Part shown: piece by piece, positions 1 to 6,314 of the stretch | Layout: the number at the start of each line of letters is the position of its first letter | Position numbering within the stretch: position 1 is the stretch's first letter | Origin: Clostridia bacterium | GTDB taxonomy: Bacteria; Bacillota; Clostridia; Oscillospirales; Acutalibacteraceae | Reading direction: 5' to 3' | NCBI GenBank assembly: GCA_017425745.1 | Contig: JAFOXT010000254.1 | Coordinates: forward strand, 1-7,166 | DNA: 7,166 nt | Notes under the pieces: generated by a model | What the model was told of the DNA's origin: nothing | The model's input: the letters and a program-made list of their open reading frames with translations, nothing else | Databases searched by the model: none | Position numbers and translations under genes: made by a program

Positions 1-342
1 AGATGTCGCTTCGGGCGTGTTTTCACTATCGTTTTTTATGCTGAGTGAGTTCTGTAAGTCACCGAAAAGCCCTTGTAAAAATGGCATTGTCGGTGAACCG
101 CCGCTTTCAAAGCCGCCTTCTTCATCTGATTCGGGAAACATACTTGAAAACTGCTCGCTGATTGAATCAACGTCTTCCTCTGTGATTCCCATACTGTCCA
201 TCATCTGCTTGATGGGACCTATATTCATTTCCATTGCGCAGTTCATACAGAGCCCTTCGGGAACGGTTTTGCCGTCAATTATCTTTGAAATGAAGATAAC
301 CGCAGGTCTTTGCTTACATCTGCTGCATGTAACTCTTTTCAT
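1..342 (-). CDS. ClpC-type AAA+ Clp protease ATP-binding subunit, N-terminal part (cut by window edge)
   Basis: Only the first 114 codons are visible; the reading frame is open to base 1. The protein starts MKRVTCSRCKQRPAVIF and holds a four-cysteine zinc-finger-like unit: C6-x2-C9 and C32-x2-C35 (GLCMNCAME). After it comes a charged, probably helical stretch (about residues 43-70, MGITEEDVDSISEQ) and then a Gly/Ser/Pro linker with PFLQGLFGDL. This arrangement resembles the start of Clp ATPases annotated in many Ruminococcaceae, where a McsA-like zinc finger and a linker precede the AAA+ domains. That match is from memory of the family. The AAA+ domains lie outside the window, so the ATPase assignment is inferred. 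The ATG is supported by an AAGGAGT Shine-Dalgarno (354-348) with a 5-nt spacer. The gene lies 59 nt downstream of pgsA on the same strand and is probably in the cvpA-pgsA transcript. The main alternative is a stand-alone McsA-like protein; the rest of the gene would decide. Confidence 0.72.
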   Translation of the reverse strand, partial: MKRVTCSRCKQRPAVIFISKIIDGKTVPEGLCMNCAMEMNIGPIKQMMDSMGITEEDVDSISEQFSSMFPESDEEGGFESGGSPTMPFLQGLFGDLQNSLSIKNDSENTPEATS

Positions 343-362
343 TGTTTACTCCTTGAACAGCA

Positions 363-383
363 AGGCAATGCCAAGCGTTGCCT
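363..383 (-). other. Inverted repeat in the pgsA-clpC spacer, just upstream of the clpC Shine-Dalgarno
   Basis: The arms 363-371 and 375-383 pair around a 3-nt centre. Six outer pairs (AGGCAA/TTGCCT) are perfect. The seventh is a G-T wobble on the plus strand and a C-A mismatch in the minus-strand transcript, and two G-C pairs close the inside. In the mRNA this makes a GC-rich 6-bp stem ending 8 nt before the AAGGAGT ribosome site. There is no following U-run, so it is not a canonical intrinsic terminator. It could be a processing, stability or translation-modulating hairpin. The function is not established. Confidence 0.4.
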
Positions 384-401
384 CGCTCAATTATTTGCTG
401 G

Positions 402-1040
402 TTATTTTGCTGATTTTTCTGCTTTTCTGTTGTCGAAATATTCCTTGAACTGTCTGAAGGTTTCGGGCATATAGCTTGCGAAAGCAACGAGAGTCATAAT
501 TGCACTGATAACAACTATAATACCTGTAAGAAGTGCAGGCATCTGGAAGCCTAAAAGCTCGTTGAGTGCGCCAACCTCGGGACCGATTGCAATAATAAGT
601 GTCATACCAACATAGAAAACTGTTGTTGCAAGCTTGCCGTAAATTTCAGCTGCACCGGGTCTGATGTTGAGAAGAAGCATTACAAGACCGCCTATAAGCA
701 TAACTGCTTCCTTAATAAGGAATACAAGGAAAACCCAACCGAAAGCGTTAATCATCTTGTTTTCTGCATCCTTGAAATCAAGAAGAAGCATAACTGCAAT
801 TGTAATCTGTGTAAGCTTGTCAGCAACGGGGTCAAGCACCTTACCAAGCGCACTGATCTGATTGAAGCGTCTTGCAATTTTACCGTCGAACATATCGGAA
901 AGACCTGAAGCAGCGAGAACTGCAACAGCCTCTACCTTCATATCGTTATAGTAAAGATATGCGAATACGGGGATAAGAAGAATTCTTATAAATGATAATA
1001 AGTTAGGAATAGTCCAACAGCCTTTGAATAAATCTTTCAT
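402..1040 (-). CDS. pgsA: CDP-diacylglycerol-glycerol-3-phosphate 3-phosphatidyltransferase (phosphatidylglycerophosphate synthase)
   Basis: A 212-residue integral membrane enzyme. PgsA transfers a phosphatidyl group from CDP-diacylglycerol to glycerol-3-phosphate, giving phosphatidylglycerophosphate, the precursor of phosphatidylglycerol and cardiolipin. The complete CDP-alcohol phosphotransferase signature is present: D49-x2-D52-G53-x2-A56-R57-x8-G66-x3-D70-x3-D74, whose aspartates bind the metal ions and carry catalysis. The N-terminus (TIPNLLSFIRILLIPVFAY, residues 10-28) is typical of PgsA and forms the first membrane helix. Further hydrophobic helices lie at about 76-89, 98-122, 132-152 and 166-190. 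The tail is charged (DNRKAEKSAK). The length is slightly above the usual size of about 180-200 residues. The ATG is preceded by GAGAGG at 1055-1050, which lies against the stop codon of the cvpA-family gene (gap 15 nt), so the two are co-transcribed. Other CDP-alcohol transferases share the signature, but the N-terminus favours PgsA. Confidence 0.9.
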   Translation of the reverse strand: MKDLFKGCWTIPNLLSFIRILLIPVFAYLYYNDMKVEAVAVLAASGLSDMFDGKIARRFNQISALGKVLDPVADKLTQITIAVMLLLDFKDAENKMINAFGWVFLVFLIKEAVMLIGGLVMLLLNIRPGAAEIYGKLATTVFYVGMTLIIAIGPEVGALNELLGFQMPALLTGIIVVISAIMTLVAFASYMPETFRQFKEYFDNRKAEKSAK

Positions 1041-1055
1041 GTTTTTTTACCTCTC

Positions 1056-1763
1056 TTAAATTGTAATTCCGCTGAATGTTGTAAACAGCTTCTGCACTGC
1101 ACCAACCACAAACGAGCCTTCAACTGCAACTAAAAATTCTTCGTTGTTGATAAAGCCTGCGCCTACTGCAAGTAAAAGTGAGATTATAACGATAATAAGC
1201 ACACCTCTTATTGCGCCCACAACGCCGCCTAAAGCTGAGTTCATCTGTTTGATTGCAGGAATTTTTTTGATTATTTTATCAAGAAGTCTTACGAGCACTC
1301 TGAGAACAAGAGTTATAAGCGCCACAAGAACAGCAAAGAGAATAAACTGCACTACTGCTGTGCCTAAGGGTGTTACAACGCTTTCCATAAGAGAATCGAG
1401 AAGACTGCCCGAAGCGAATTCACTTGAGGCTACCTTTTCAATAAGTGCCTCTTTTTCAATTCCCATAAGGCTTAAAATTGAAGCGAAGAAATCGGGAATT
1501 GAGTTTATTGCACCTTCAATCTGTGCACCGTAGTCTGTTGTTGCAACATCGCCGAGATTCTGAGCGAGAAGCTTTTCTGCACCGGGAGAAACAAACTTTT
1601 CAAACACAGGCTGAGCCAATGAGTCTGAAAGAAGTCTTGCTGCAACAAAAGAAGCTATTGTTCCCACAAGCTCAAAAAGGCTTACAATAAAACCCTTTTT
1701 AACTGAGGTTATTACTACTACTGCTAAAATAAGTATAAAGATTATGTCGATAATATACGGCAT
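1056..1763 (-). CDS. CvpA family membrane protein
   Basis: A 235-residue membrane protein of the CvpA (colicin V production) family. Hydrophobic helices lie at about 3-20, 25-43, 134-157 and 183-203. The family-typical features are a short start with an early Lys-Lys-Gly turn (VKKGFIVSLFELVG, 21-34) and the segment NSALGGVVGAIRGVL (175-189) leading into the last helix. Between helices 2 and 3 sits a soluble loop of about 90 residues (44-133), long enough to be a small extracytoplasmic or cytoplasmic domain. The family's molecular role in Firmicutes is not well defined; membrane or envelope homeostasis is usually suggested. A strong AAGGAGG (1776-1770, 6-nt spacer) supports the ATG. It is the first gene after a clear promoter and heads the cvpA-pgsA-clpC group. 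Confidence 0.85.
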   Translation of the reverse strand: MPYIIDIIFILILAVVVITSVKKGFIVSLFELVGTIASFVAARLLSDSLAQPVFEKFVSPGAEKLLAQNLGDVATTDYGAQIEGAINSIPDFFASILSLMGIEKEALIEKVASSEFASGSLLDSLMESVVTPLGTAVVQFILFAVLVALITLVLRVLVRLLDKIIKKIPAIKQMNSALGGVVGAIRGVLIIVIISLLLAVGAGFINNEEFLVAVEGSFVVGAVQKLFTTFSGITI

Positions 1764-1791
1764 TTAATCCCTCCTTCAAATAATATCATTT

Positions 1792-1820
1792 ATTATAGCA
1801 CACTGTTAAGGAATTAACAA
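1792..1820 (-). promoter_or_regulatory. Sigma-A promoter with extended -10 for the cvpA-pgsA(-clpC) group
   Basis: Read on the minus strand, a TTGTTA -35 box (1820-1815) is followed by exactly 17 nt and a perfect TATAAT -10 box (1797-1792). The three bases before it are TGC, giving an extended -10 (TG-N-TATAAT). Transcription should start near 1785, about 20 nt upstream of the translation start at 1763 and shortly before the AAGGAGG site. This is the clearest promoter I can see in the window. It shows that cvpA can be transcribed independently of the upstream ecf-truA operon. Confidence 0.75.
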
Positions 1821-1827
1821 TAGTGCT
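1797..1827. promoter_or_regulatory. Palindrome overlapping the cvpA promoter, possible operator
   Basis: The inner arms TGTTAA (1804-1809) and TTAACA (1814-1819) surround a 4-nt centre (GGAA). The outer arms AGCAC (1797-1801) and GTGCT (1823-1827) extend the symmetry across a short unpaired 2/3-nt bulge. The palindrome covers the -35 box and the spacer up to the edge of the -10 box, where a repressor would block RNA polymerase. I cannot match it to a known operator. It lies upstream of the predicted transcription start, so it is a DNA site rather than a leader hairpin, unless read-through RNA from the upstream gene folds it. Confidence 0.4.
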
Positions 1828-1837
1828 TATTTACTGT

Positions 1838-3007
1838 TTATTTTACTTCTCTCAGTATTCCTGAAGAAAAAGCAAAAAGCTTTCTGCCGCAGAGAGTGAG
1901 TCCGAAAGCGTCAAAATCAAGCTCTGTTGTATTTTTTATTTTTCCGGGAACAACCTCATAAACTGTGTTGCCGCTGCAGACAAAGGCTGTTCTGCCCTTC
2001 ATAGTAACCGCTTCAGGCTTTCCGTCAAGATTAAGAGTGAACTTTGCACGGTTTTTGCTGTCATAAACCGAAAGAGATGTTCTGTCAAAACCGCTTATAC
2101 AGTCTGAAATTACTGCCGAATTACCGCTTTCATCGGTAAATACACTTATCGCTTCACTGATATATTCTGCCTTTTCCGGAGCACCCTTAGCGGCCTTTAT
2201 GTCGTAAAGCACTCTCTCTTTTGAGAATACGGAAACAATATCCTTGCCGAGGAATTTTATATCAGTAATTCCGTCACCCTCATAGGTGAACTCACACTGA
2301 GCCTTTTCGGAGTAAATATCAAGCAGATAGGTTTTGGACATTATCTCGCCGTCTTTTGCTCCAATGGCACCTGCAGCAATTTTCTTTGAGTTTTCATCAA
2401 GGTCAAGAGTAATTGCATATTCCTCACCGCAAGCCCAGATATATCTGCAGTCACCGTCTTTGCTTATAAGGTAAACTCTTGAAGCTGAGGTATCGCTTTT
2501 GGTGGAGAGGACTATATCTCCCTTATTGTTGATGTCAGCAGCAATAATATCGTTTTCGTCAACGGATTTGCCCTCATAAATAATTCCTCTTTTAGTGAAT
2601 ATCATATATTCGTGAGAGTTTCTGTTGAAGATTATGCCGTATTTATCGCTGACCCTGATTGCAGGATTAAGATAGTTATGCACCTTGCTGTACTTTATTT
2701 CGCCGTCTGTGTCAACAGCAGCAAGAAGCTTTTCGGTAAGTACAAACATTCTTGATGAAAAGGACTGCACGTTGATTATATCGTTACCCGTAAAGCTGAG
2801 GCCTTTTCCGTCAGAAGCTGAGGAATAAAAAAGATTTTCGGTGCTTCCCTCAGCGTCGCTGTAAGCATTGTGGTAATCTGAGGTCATAAACACAAAGAAT
2901 CCGATTGCCACTGCAGCAACAGCAATTATTGCCGTTAATATAATAATATTCTTCTGGTTTAATTTTACTTTAAGTTTTTTAAATAACTCTTTCATTTCAG
3001 TTACCAT
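1838..3007 (-). CDS. Membrane-anchored DUF5711-like protein (predicted beta-propeller)
   Basis: 389 residues. A Lys-rich cytoplasmic N-terminus (KELFKKLKVKLNQKN) is followed by a single hydrophobic helix (about 20-41) and then a soluble extracytoplasmic region of about 345 residues. That region is full of short beta-strand/turn repeats, for example KYGIIFNRNSHEYMIFTKRGIIYEG, GDIVLSTKSD and RTAFVCSGNTVYEVV. The pattern suggests a beta-propeller-like domain, and the size, topology and position next to a CvpA gene fit the DUF5711 family of Clostridia (family call from memory). No catalytic motif is visible and the function is unknown. Two starts are possible: the ATG at 3007, inside the end of truA (11-nt overlap), or the ATG at 2995, one base after the truA stop (TGA-A-ATG). 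Neither has a clear Shine-Dalgarno, so translation is probably coupled to truA by re-initiation. The gene ends 74 nt before the cvpA-family start with no intrinsic terminator visible. Confidence 0.7.
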   Translation of the reverse strand: MVTEMKELFKKLKVKLNQKNIIILTAIIAVAAVAIGFFVFMTSDYHNAYSDAEGSTENLFYSSASDGKGLSFTGNDIINVQSFSSRMFVLTEKLLAAVDTDGEIKYSKVHNYLNPAIRVSDKYGIIFNRNSHEYMIFTKRGIIYEGKSVDENDIIAADINNKGDIVLSTKSDTSASRVYLISKDGDCRYIWACGEEYAITLDLDENSKKIAAGAIGAKDGEIMSKTYLLDIYSEKAQCEFTYEGDGITDIKFLGKDIVSVFSKERVLYDIKAAKGAPEKAEYISEAISVFTDESGNSAVISDCISGFDRTSLSVYDSKNRAKFTLNLDGKPEAVTMKGRTAFVCSGNTVYEVVPGKIKNTTELDFDAFGLTLCGRKLFAFSSGILREVK

Positions 3008-3761
3008 CAGGCATTTTCAGGTCATCGTAGAAAACTCTGTTAAGGTAAAGTCCGTGAGGCTTTGCCGTAATGCCTGCCCTTGTTCTGTCTTTGGAGTTTA
3101 TAATCTCTTCAATTGTACCCTCTTTGATTTTTCCTCTGCCGATATAAATAGCAGTGCCCACCATAATACGCACCATATTGTAAAGAAATCCGTCGCCCGT
3201 TACCGAAAAGGTTATAAGGTCACCCTCTCTTTTAACCCAACAGTCGGTTATTGTGCGGACATTGGTTGAGGTTGTGTTTCCTGCGGCACAGAAGGCTGAA
3301 AAATCGTGGGTACCGATAAATGCCTTAACCTCTCTGTCAAGCATTTCTGCATCGAGATAATAGGGATAATGGAGAGCGTAATTTGTGAGAAATGGATTTT
3401 TAACGTTACTGTTCCAGATTTTATAAATGTATTCCTTACCCTTGCAGCTGAAGCGTGCATTGAAATCCATAGATACATCTTCACAGTCCAGAACCGCTAT
3501 GCTCTGAGGGAGCACTGCATCAATTCCTTTTCTGATTGCTTCGCAGTTTTTGTCGGTATCAATTTTAAAATTGCAGCAGTAGGTGTTTGCGTGAACACCG
3601 CTGTCAGTTCTGCTGCAGCCGTAAATTGTCACCTTTTTTGAAAGTATACGTTCTACCGCTTCGCTTACACACTGCTGAACAGTTATTGCGTTATCCTGCA
3701 TCTGCCAGCCGTGATAAGGTGAGCCGTCATAACGGAGAATAAGTTTAAGATTTCTTTCCAT
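2997..3761 (-). CDS. truA: tRNA pseudouridine(38-40) synthase TruA
   Basis: 254 residues, the normal length for bacterial TruA, which converts uridines 38, 39 and/or 40 in the tRNA anticodon stem-loop to pseudouridine. The N-terminal motif YDGSPYHGWQMQ (11-22) and the catalytic motif GCSRTDSGVHA (48-58) are intact, with Asp53 as the predicted nucleophile. Further family segments are FSAFCAAGN (about 154-162), the FSVTGDGFLYNMVRIMVGT block (about 185-203) and the C-terminal GLYLNRVFYDD. The ATG lies one base after the ecfT stop (TGA-T-ATG) with only a weak ribosome site, so translation probably depends on ecfT. Linkage of truA behind ecfA1-ecfA2-ecfT is a known Firmicutes arrangement. In Bacillus it continues to rplM-rpsI; here a DUF5711-like gene follows instead. 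Confidence 0.96.
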   Translation of the reverse strand: MERNLKLILRYDGSPYHGWQMQDNAITVQQCVSEAVERILSKKVTIYGCSRTDSGVHANTYCCNFKIDTDKNCEAIRKGIDAVLPQSIAVLDCEDVSMDFNARFSCKGKEYIYKIWNSNVKNPFLTNYALHYPYYLDAEMLDREVKAFIGTHDFSAFCAAGNTTSTNVRTITDCWVKREGDLITFSVTGDGFLYNMVRIMVGTAIYIGRGKIKEGTIEEIINSKDRTRAGITAKPHGLYLNRVFYDDLKMPDGN

Positions 3762-3762
3762 A

Positions 3763-4581
3763 TCAGATTACCGCACCGAAATAATGATTTAAAAGCACAA
3801 CACCCGTAATTCCGAGAGCAAAGAAAACAAGTCCTGCACCGTCTCTCAGGTGAAGCTTCATCTGCTTCATTCTTGTTCTGCCTTCACCGCCTGTGTAGCA
3901 ACGGCAGCTCATTGCAAAGGAAAGCTCATAAGCTCTTCTGAAGGATGAAACGAAAAGAGGAATAAGAATCGGCACAACAGCCTTTACTCTGTCCATAAGC
4001 TTTCCGCTTTCAAAATCTGCACCTCTTGCCTTTTGTGCATTGGTAATTTTTTCAATTTCCTCAATAAGAGTTGGTATAAATCTCAATGCAAGAGTCATCA
4101 TCATTGCAAGAGTGTGTACGGGAATTTTAAAAATCTTTAAGGGTGAAAGAAGCTTTTCAATTGCGTCCGTCAGCACTGTAGGCACAGTAGTATAGGTAAG
4201 AATTGAAGAAGCGATTATAAGAAAAATAATTCTTATAGCCATAAAAATTGCCGTTGAAACGCCTTTTTCAGTTATTTTTAAACCGAGGAATAAAGGAATT
4301 TCCCAGCTGCCGCCGCTGATATAGAAAATATTCAGCACTGCAGTAAAAATAATTACGGGGACAATAGGCTTAAGGCTTTTAAAAAACACCTTGAAGGGCA
4401 CACCGCATAAAAGCATTGAAAGAAGAACAAAAAGTCCTACAAGGGAAAGCGCAAGGAAGTTTTTGCAAAGAAAAATCATCACAACAAAAAGTACAGTGAA
4501 AATTATCTTTGCTCTGCCGTCCATTTTATGCACAACCGAGTTTCCTTTATAATACTGACCGATAGTAATATCACTGAGCAT
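3763..4581 (-). CDS. ecfT: Energy-coupling factor transporter transmembrane component EcfT
   Basis: 272 residues. EcfT is the membrane scaffold that links the EcfA1/EcfA2 ATPase pair to substrate-binding S proteins (vitamin and micronutrient importers). Hydrophobic helices lie at about 25-41, 43-60, 71-90, 110-130, 155-170, 198-213 and 249-267. The first coupling-helix motif is intact (QKARGAD, A185-R186-G187). The second, usually AMEAR(G/C)Y, reads AMSCRCYTGGEGRT here: the arginine (R227) is kept but flanked by cysteines. The start HKMDGRAKI (18-26) is typical of EcfT. The gene overlaps the end of ecfA2 by 11 nt. Its ribosome site GGAGG (4594-4590, 8-nt spacer) lies inside ecfA2. No S-component gene is in the window, which fits a group II module shared by S proteins encoded elsewhere. 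Confidence 0.94.
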   Translation of the reverse strand: MLSDITIGQYYKGNSVVHKMDGRAKIIFTVLFVVMIFLCKNFLALSLVGLFVLLSMLLCGVPFKVFFKSLKPIVPVIIFTAVLNIFYISGGSWEIPLFLGLKITEKGVSTAIFMAIRIIFLIIASSILTYTTVPTVLTDAIEKLLSPLKIFKIPVHTLAMMMTLALRFIPTLIEEIEKITNAQKARGADFESGKLMDRVKAVVPILIPLFVSSFRRAYELSFAMSCRCYTGGEGRTRMKQMKLHLRDGAGLVFFALGITGVVLLNHYFGAVI

Positions 4582-5446
4582 TTTTGTCCCCTCCCTTCAG
4601 AAGCTTCAAAAGCTCACTTTCGGCTTTTTCCATTGTATAAACATCTGTGCTTACATCATAGCCTTTTTCCTTAAGCTTAAGGAAAAGCTCTGTAAGCTGA
4701 GGAATGTTGAGTCCCATATTTTTAAGGCTTTCTGCATGAGAGAAAACTGCATCAACAGTATCGTAATATGCAAGGTGAGAATCGTTCATCACAAGCACCT
4801 TTGAGGAGATTTTTGAAATATCCTCCATACTGTGCGATACAACAAGCACAGTGCTGCCCGTTTCTTCTCTGTAGTCGGTTATCATTTTAAGAATAGTTTC
4901 TCTGCCCTTGGGGTCAAGACCTGCACAAGGCTCGTCAAGAATAAGCACCTCGGGCTTCATTGCCATTACACCGGCAATAGCAACTCTTCTTTTTTCACCG
5001 CCTGAAAGGTCAAACGGTGATTTTTCCATATAGCTTTCACTGAGACCTACATAGCGCATGGATTCTCTTACACGGCTGTCAATCTCCTCTTCAGAAAGCT
5101 TCATATTTCTGGGGCCGAAAGCAATATCCTTATAAACTGTTTCTTCAAAAAGCTGATATTCGGGATACTGAAAGCATACGCCCACTCTGAAGCGCACATT
5201 TCTGATTTTGCTTTTATCAGCCCAGATATCCTTACCTTCAAGCTCAACAACACCGCTTGTGCCCTTTAAAAGGCCGTTGAAGTGCTGAATTAGGGTGCTT
5301 TTACCTGAGCCTGTGTGACCGATTATGCCCACAAGCTCGCCCTTTTCAATCTGCACATTTATATCTCTGATTGCGTGAATCTGAGAAGAGGTGCCTTTTG
5401 AGTAAAGATAATTCAGATTTTTTGTAGAGAGAATAACACTGCTCAA
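4571..5446 (-). CDS. ecfA2: Energy-coupling factor transporter ATP-binding protein EcfA2 (TTG start)
   Basis: A 291-residue ABC ATPase, one half of the ATPase heterodimer that drives ECF importers. Visible motifs in order: Walker A GHTGSGKST (43-51), Q-loop CFQYPEYQLF with Q93, signature LSGGEKRRVAIAG (147-159), Walker B VLILDEP (167-173; D171, E172), D-loop AGLDP (175-179) and H-loop H205 (VSHSMED). The Q-loop sequence, the CAGLDP D-loop and an extra C-terminal region of about 70 residues after the ATPase core are typical of EcfA2. The initiation codon is TTG: bases 5444-5446 read caa on the plus strand. The TTG overlaps the ecfA1 stop (TTGA), and a GGAGG seven nt upstream supports it. The alignment of the N-terminus (LSTKNLNYLYSKGT) with the family needs this start, and there is no in-frame ATG before the Walker A motif. 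Confidence 0.95.
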   Translation of the reverse strand: MSSVILSTKNLNYLYSKGTSSQIHAIRDINVQIEKGELVGIIGHTGSGKSTLIQHFNGLLKGTSGVVELEGKDIWADKSKIRNVRFRVGVCFQYPEYQLFEETVYKDIAFGPRNMKLSEEEIDSRVRESMRYVGLSESYMEKSPFDLSGGEKRRVAIAGVMAMKPEVLILDEPCAGLDPKGRETILKMITDYREETGSTVLVVSHSMEDISKISSKVLVMNDSHLAYYDTVDAVFSHAESLKNMGLNIPQLTELFLKLKEKGYDVSTDVYTMEKAESELLKLLKGGDKNAQ

Positions 5447-6300
5447 TTTTTTGCCTCCATAATATTGACAACCGCTTCCAGAAGCTCGTCAATATCAAGT
5501 ATATCTTTATTTAAGTTAATTCCGTCTTTGATAAGTAAGTGGGTAAGCTCTGTTGCTTCAGGCACGTCAAGCTTTGCTTTTTTGAGAGTATCAACATTGA
5601 CGAAAACCTCTTTAGGTGTGCCGTCAAGAATAATTCTGCCCTCATCCATAACAATAACTCTTTTTGCTTTAACTGCCTCGTCCATATAGTGAGTTATGAA
5701 AATTACGGTGATGCCGTATTCTTCGTTAAGCATTTTTGCGGTTTTCATAACCTCTCTTCTGCCTCTCGGGTCAAGCATAGCAGTAGGCTCGTCAAAAACA
5801 ATGCACTGAGGCTTCATTGCGATTATTCCCGCAATTGCAACTCTCTGCTTCTGTCCGCCTGAAAGCTTATGAGGCTCAAAGTGACGGAAGTCGTACATTC
5901 CCACACTTTTAAGCGCTTCGTCAACTCTGACTCTGATTTCCTTAGGGTCAACACCTAAATTTTCAGGGCCGAAGGCAACGTCATCTTCAACAATTGTAGC
6001 CACAATCTGATTGTCAGGATTCTGAAAAACCATACCAACCTTACGGCGTATATCATAAAGCTTATCCTCGTCGGCTGTGTCAATGCCTTCAATAAGCACT
6101 CTTCCCGACTGAGGCACAACAATGGCGTTACAAAGCTTTGCAAGAGTTGACTTTCCGCAGCCGTTATGACCGAGCACTGCAACAAAGTCGCCTTTTTCTA
6201 TTTTTAAATTCATATTCTCGATAACATTTTCCTCAATTTGCTGAGTTTCACTGTCATCGGTGTAACCGAAGGTTACATTCTGAAATTCTATAAAATTCAT
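5443..6300 (-). CDS. ecfA1: Energy-coupling factor transporter ATP-binding protein EcfA1
   Basis: A 285-residue ABC ATPase, partner of EcfA2. Motifs in order: Walker A GHNGCGKST (44-52), Q-loop VFQNPDNQIV with Q93, signature LSGGQKQRVAIAG (146-158), Walker B CIVFDEP (166-172; D170, E171), D-loop AMLDPRGRREV (174-184) and H-loop H204 (ITHYMDEA). The QNPDNQ Q-loop and the MLDPRGR segment mark it as EcfA1 rather than EcfA2. A C-terminal domain (about 230-285) rich in acidic and hydrophobic residues follows, as in other ECF ATPases. It is the first gene of the ecfA1-ecfA2-ecfT-truA-DUF5711-like operon. The ATG is preceded only by a weak AAAGAGATGA site. Its left neighbour is the repeat element at 6315-6576, whose inverted end stops 14 nt from the start codon, so the promoter of this operon must lie in the element or further upstream. 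Confidence 0.95.
   Translation of the reverse strand: MNFIEFQNVTFGYTDDSETQQIEENVIENMNLKIEKGDFVAVLGHNGCGKSTLAKLCNAIVVPQSGRVLIEGIDTADEDKLYDIRRKVGMVFQNPDNQIVATIVEDDVAFGPENLGVDPKEIRVRVDEALKSVGMYDFRHFEPHKLSGGQKQRVAIAGIIAMKPQCIVFDEPTAMLDPRGRREVMKTAKMLNEEYGITVIFITHYMDEAVKAKRVIVMDEGRIILDGTPKEVFVNVDTLKKAKLDVPEATELTHLLIKDGINLNKDILDIDELLEAVVNIMEAKN
5447..5458 (-). promoter_or_regulatory. Ribosome binding site that fixes the TTG start of ecfA2
   Basis: On the minus strand GGAGG is followed by seven bases (CAAAAAA) and then TTG. The site lies within the last codons of ecfA1 (Glu-Ala-Lys-Asn-stop), and the TTG and the ecfA1 TGA share two bases. The spacing is optimal, so a non-ATG start with coupled translation of both ATPase subunits is well supported. 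This suits a 1:1 heterodimer. Confidence 0.75.
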
Positions 6301-6314
6301 ATAATCATCTCTTT

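Noticed and set aside
17..448. Plus-strand ORF of 143 codons
   Set aside because: It is antisense to the Clp ATPase N-terminus and the end of pgsA, which have motifs and a ribosome site. The translated protein is low-complexity Ser/Ile/Leu sequence with no recognisable domain.
1144..1690. Plus-strand and alternative-frame ORFs within the cvpA-family gene, and similar ones inside pgsA, truA, ecfA1 and the methyltransferase
   Set aside because: They are shadows of well-supported genes, with no domain, plausible ribosome site or operon context of their own.
1797..1827. Resemblance of AGCAC...GTGCT to the CIRCE element (HrcA operator), attractive because a Clp gene lies downstream
   Set aside because: CIRCE needs TTAGCACTC-N9-GAGTGCTAA, that is 13 nt between AGCAC and GTGCT. 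Here the gap is 21 nt and the TC/GA bases are not conserved.
1797..1827. The same palindrome as an intrinsic terminator of the DUF5711-like gene
   Set aside because: The stem is AT-rich and interrupted, and no U-run follows it on the minus strand (CTATAATAAATG).
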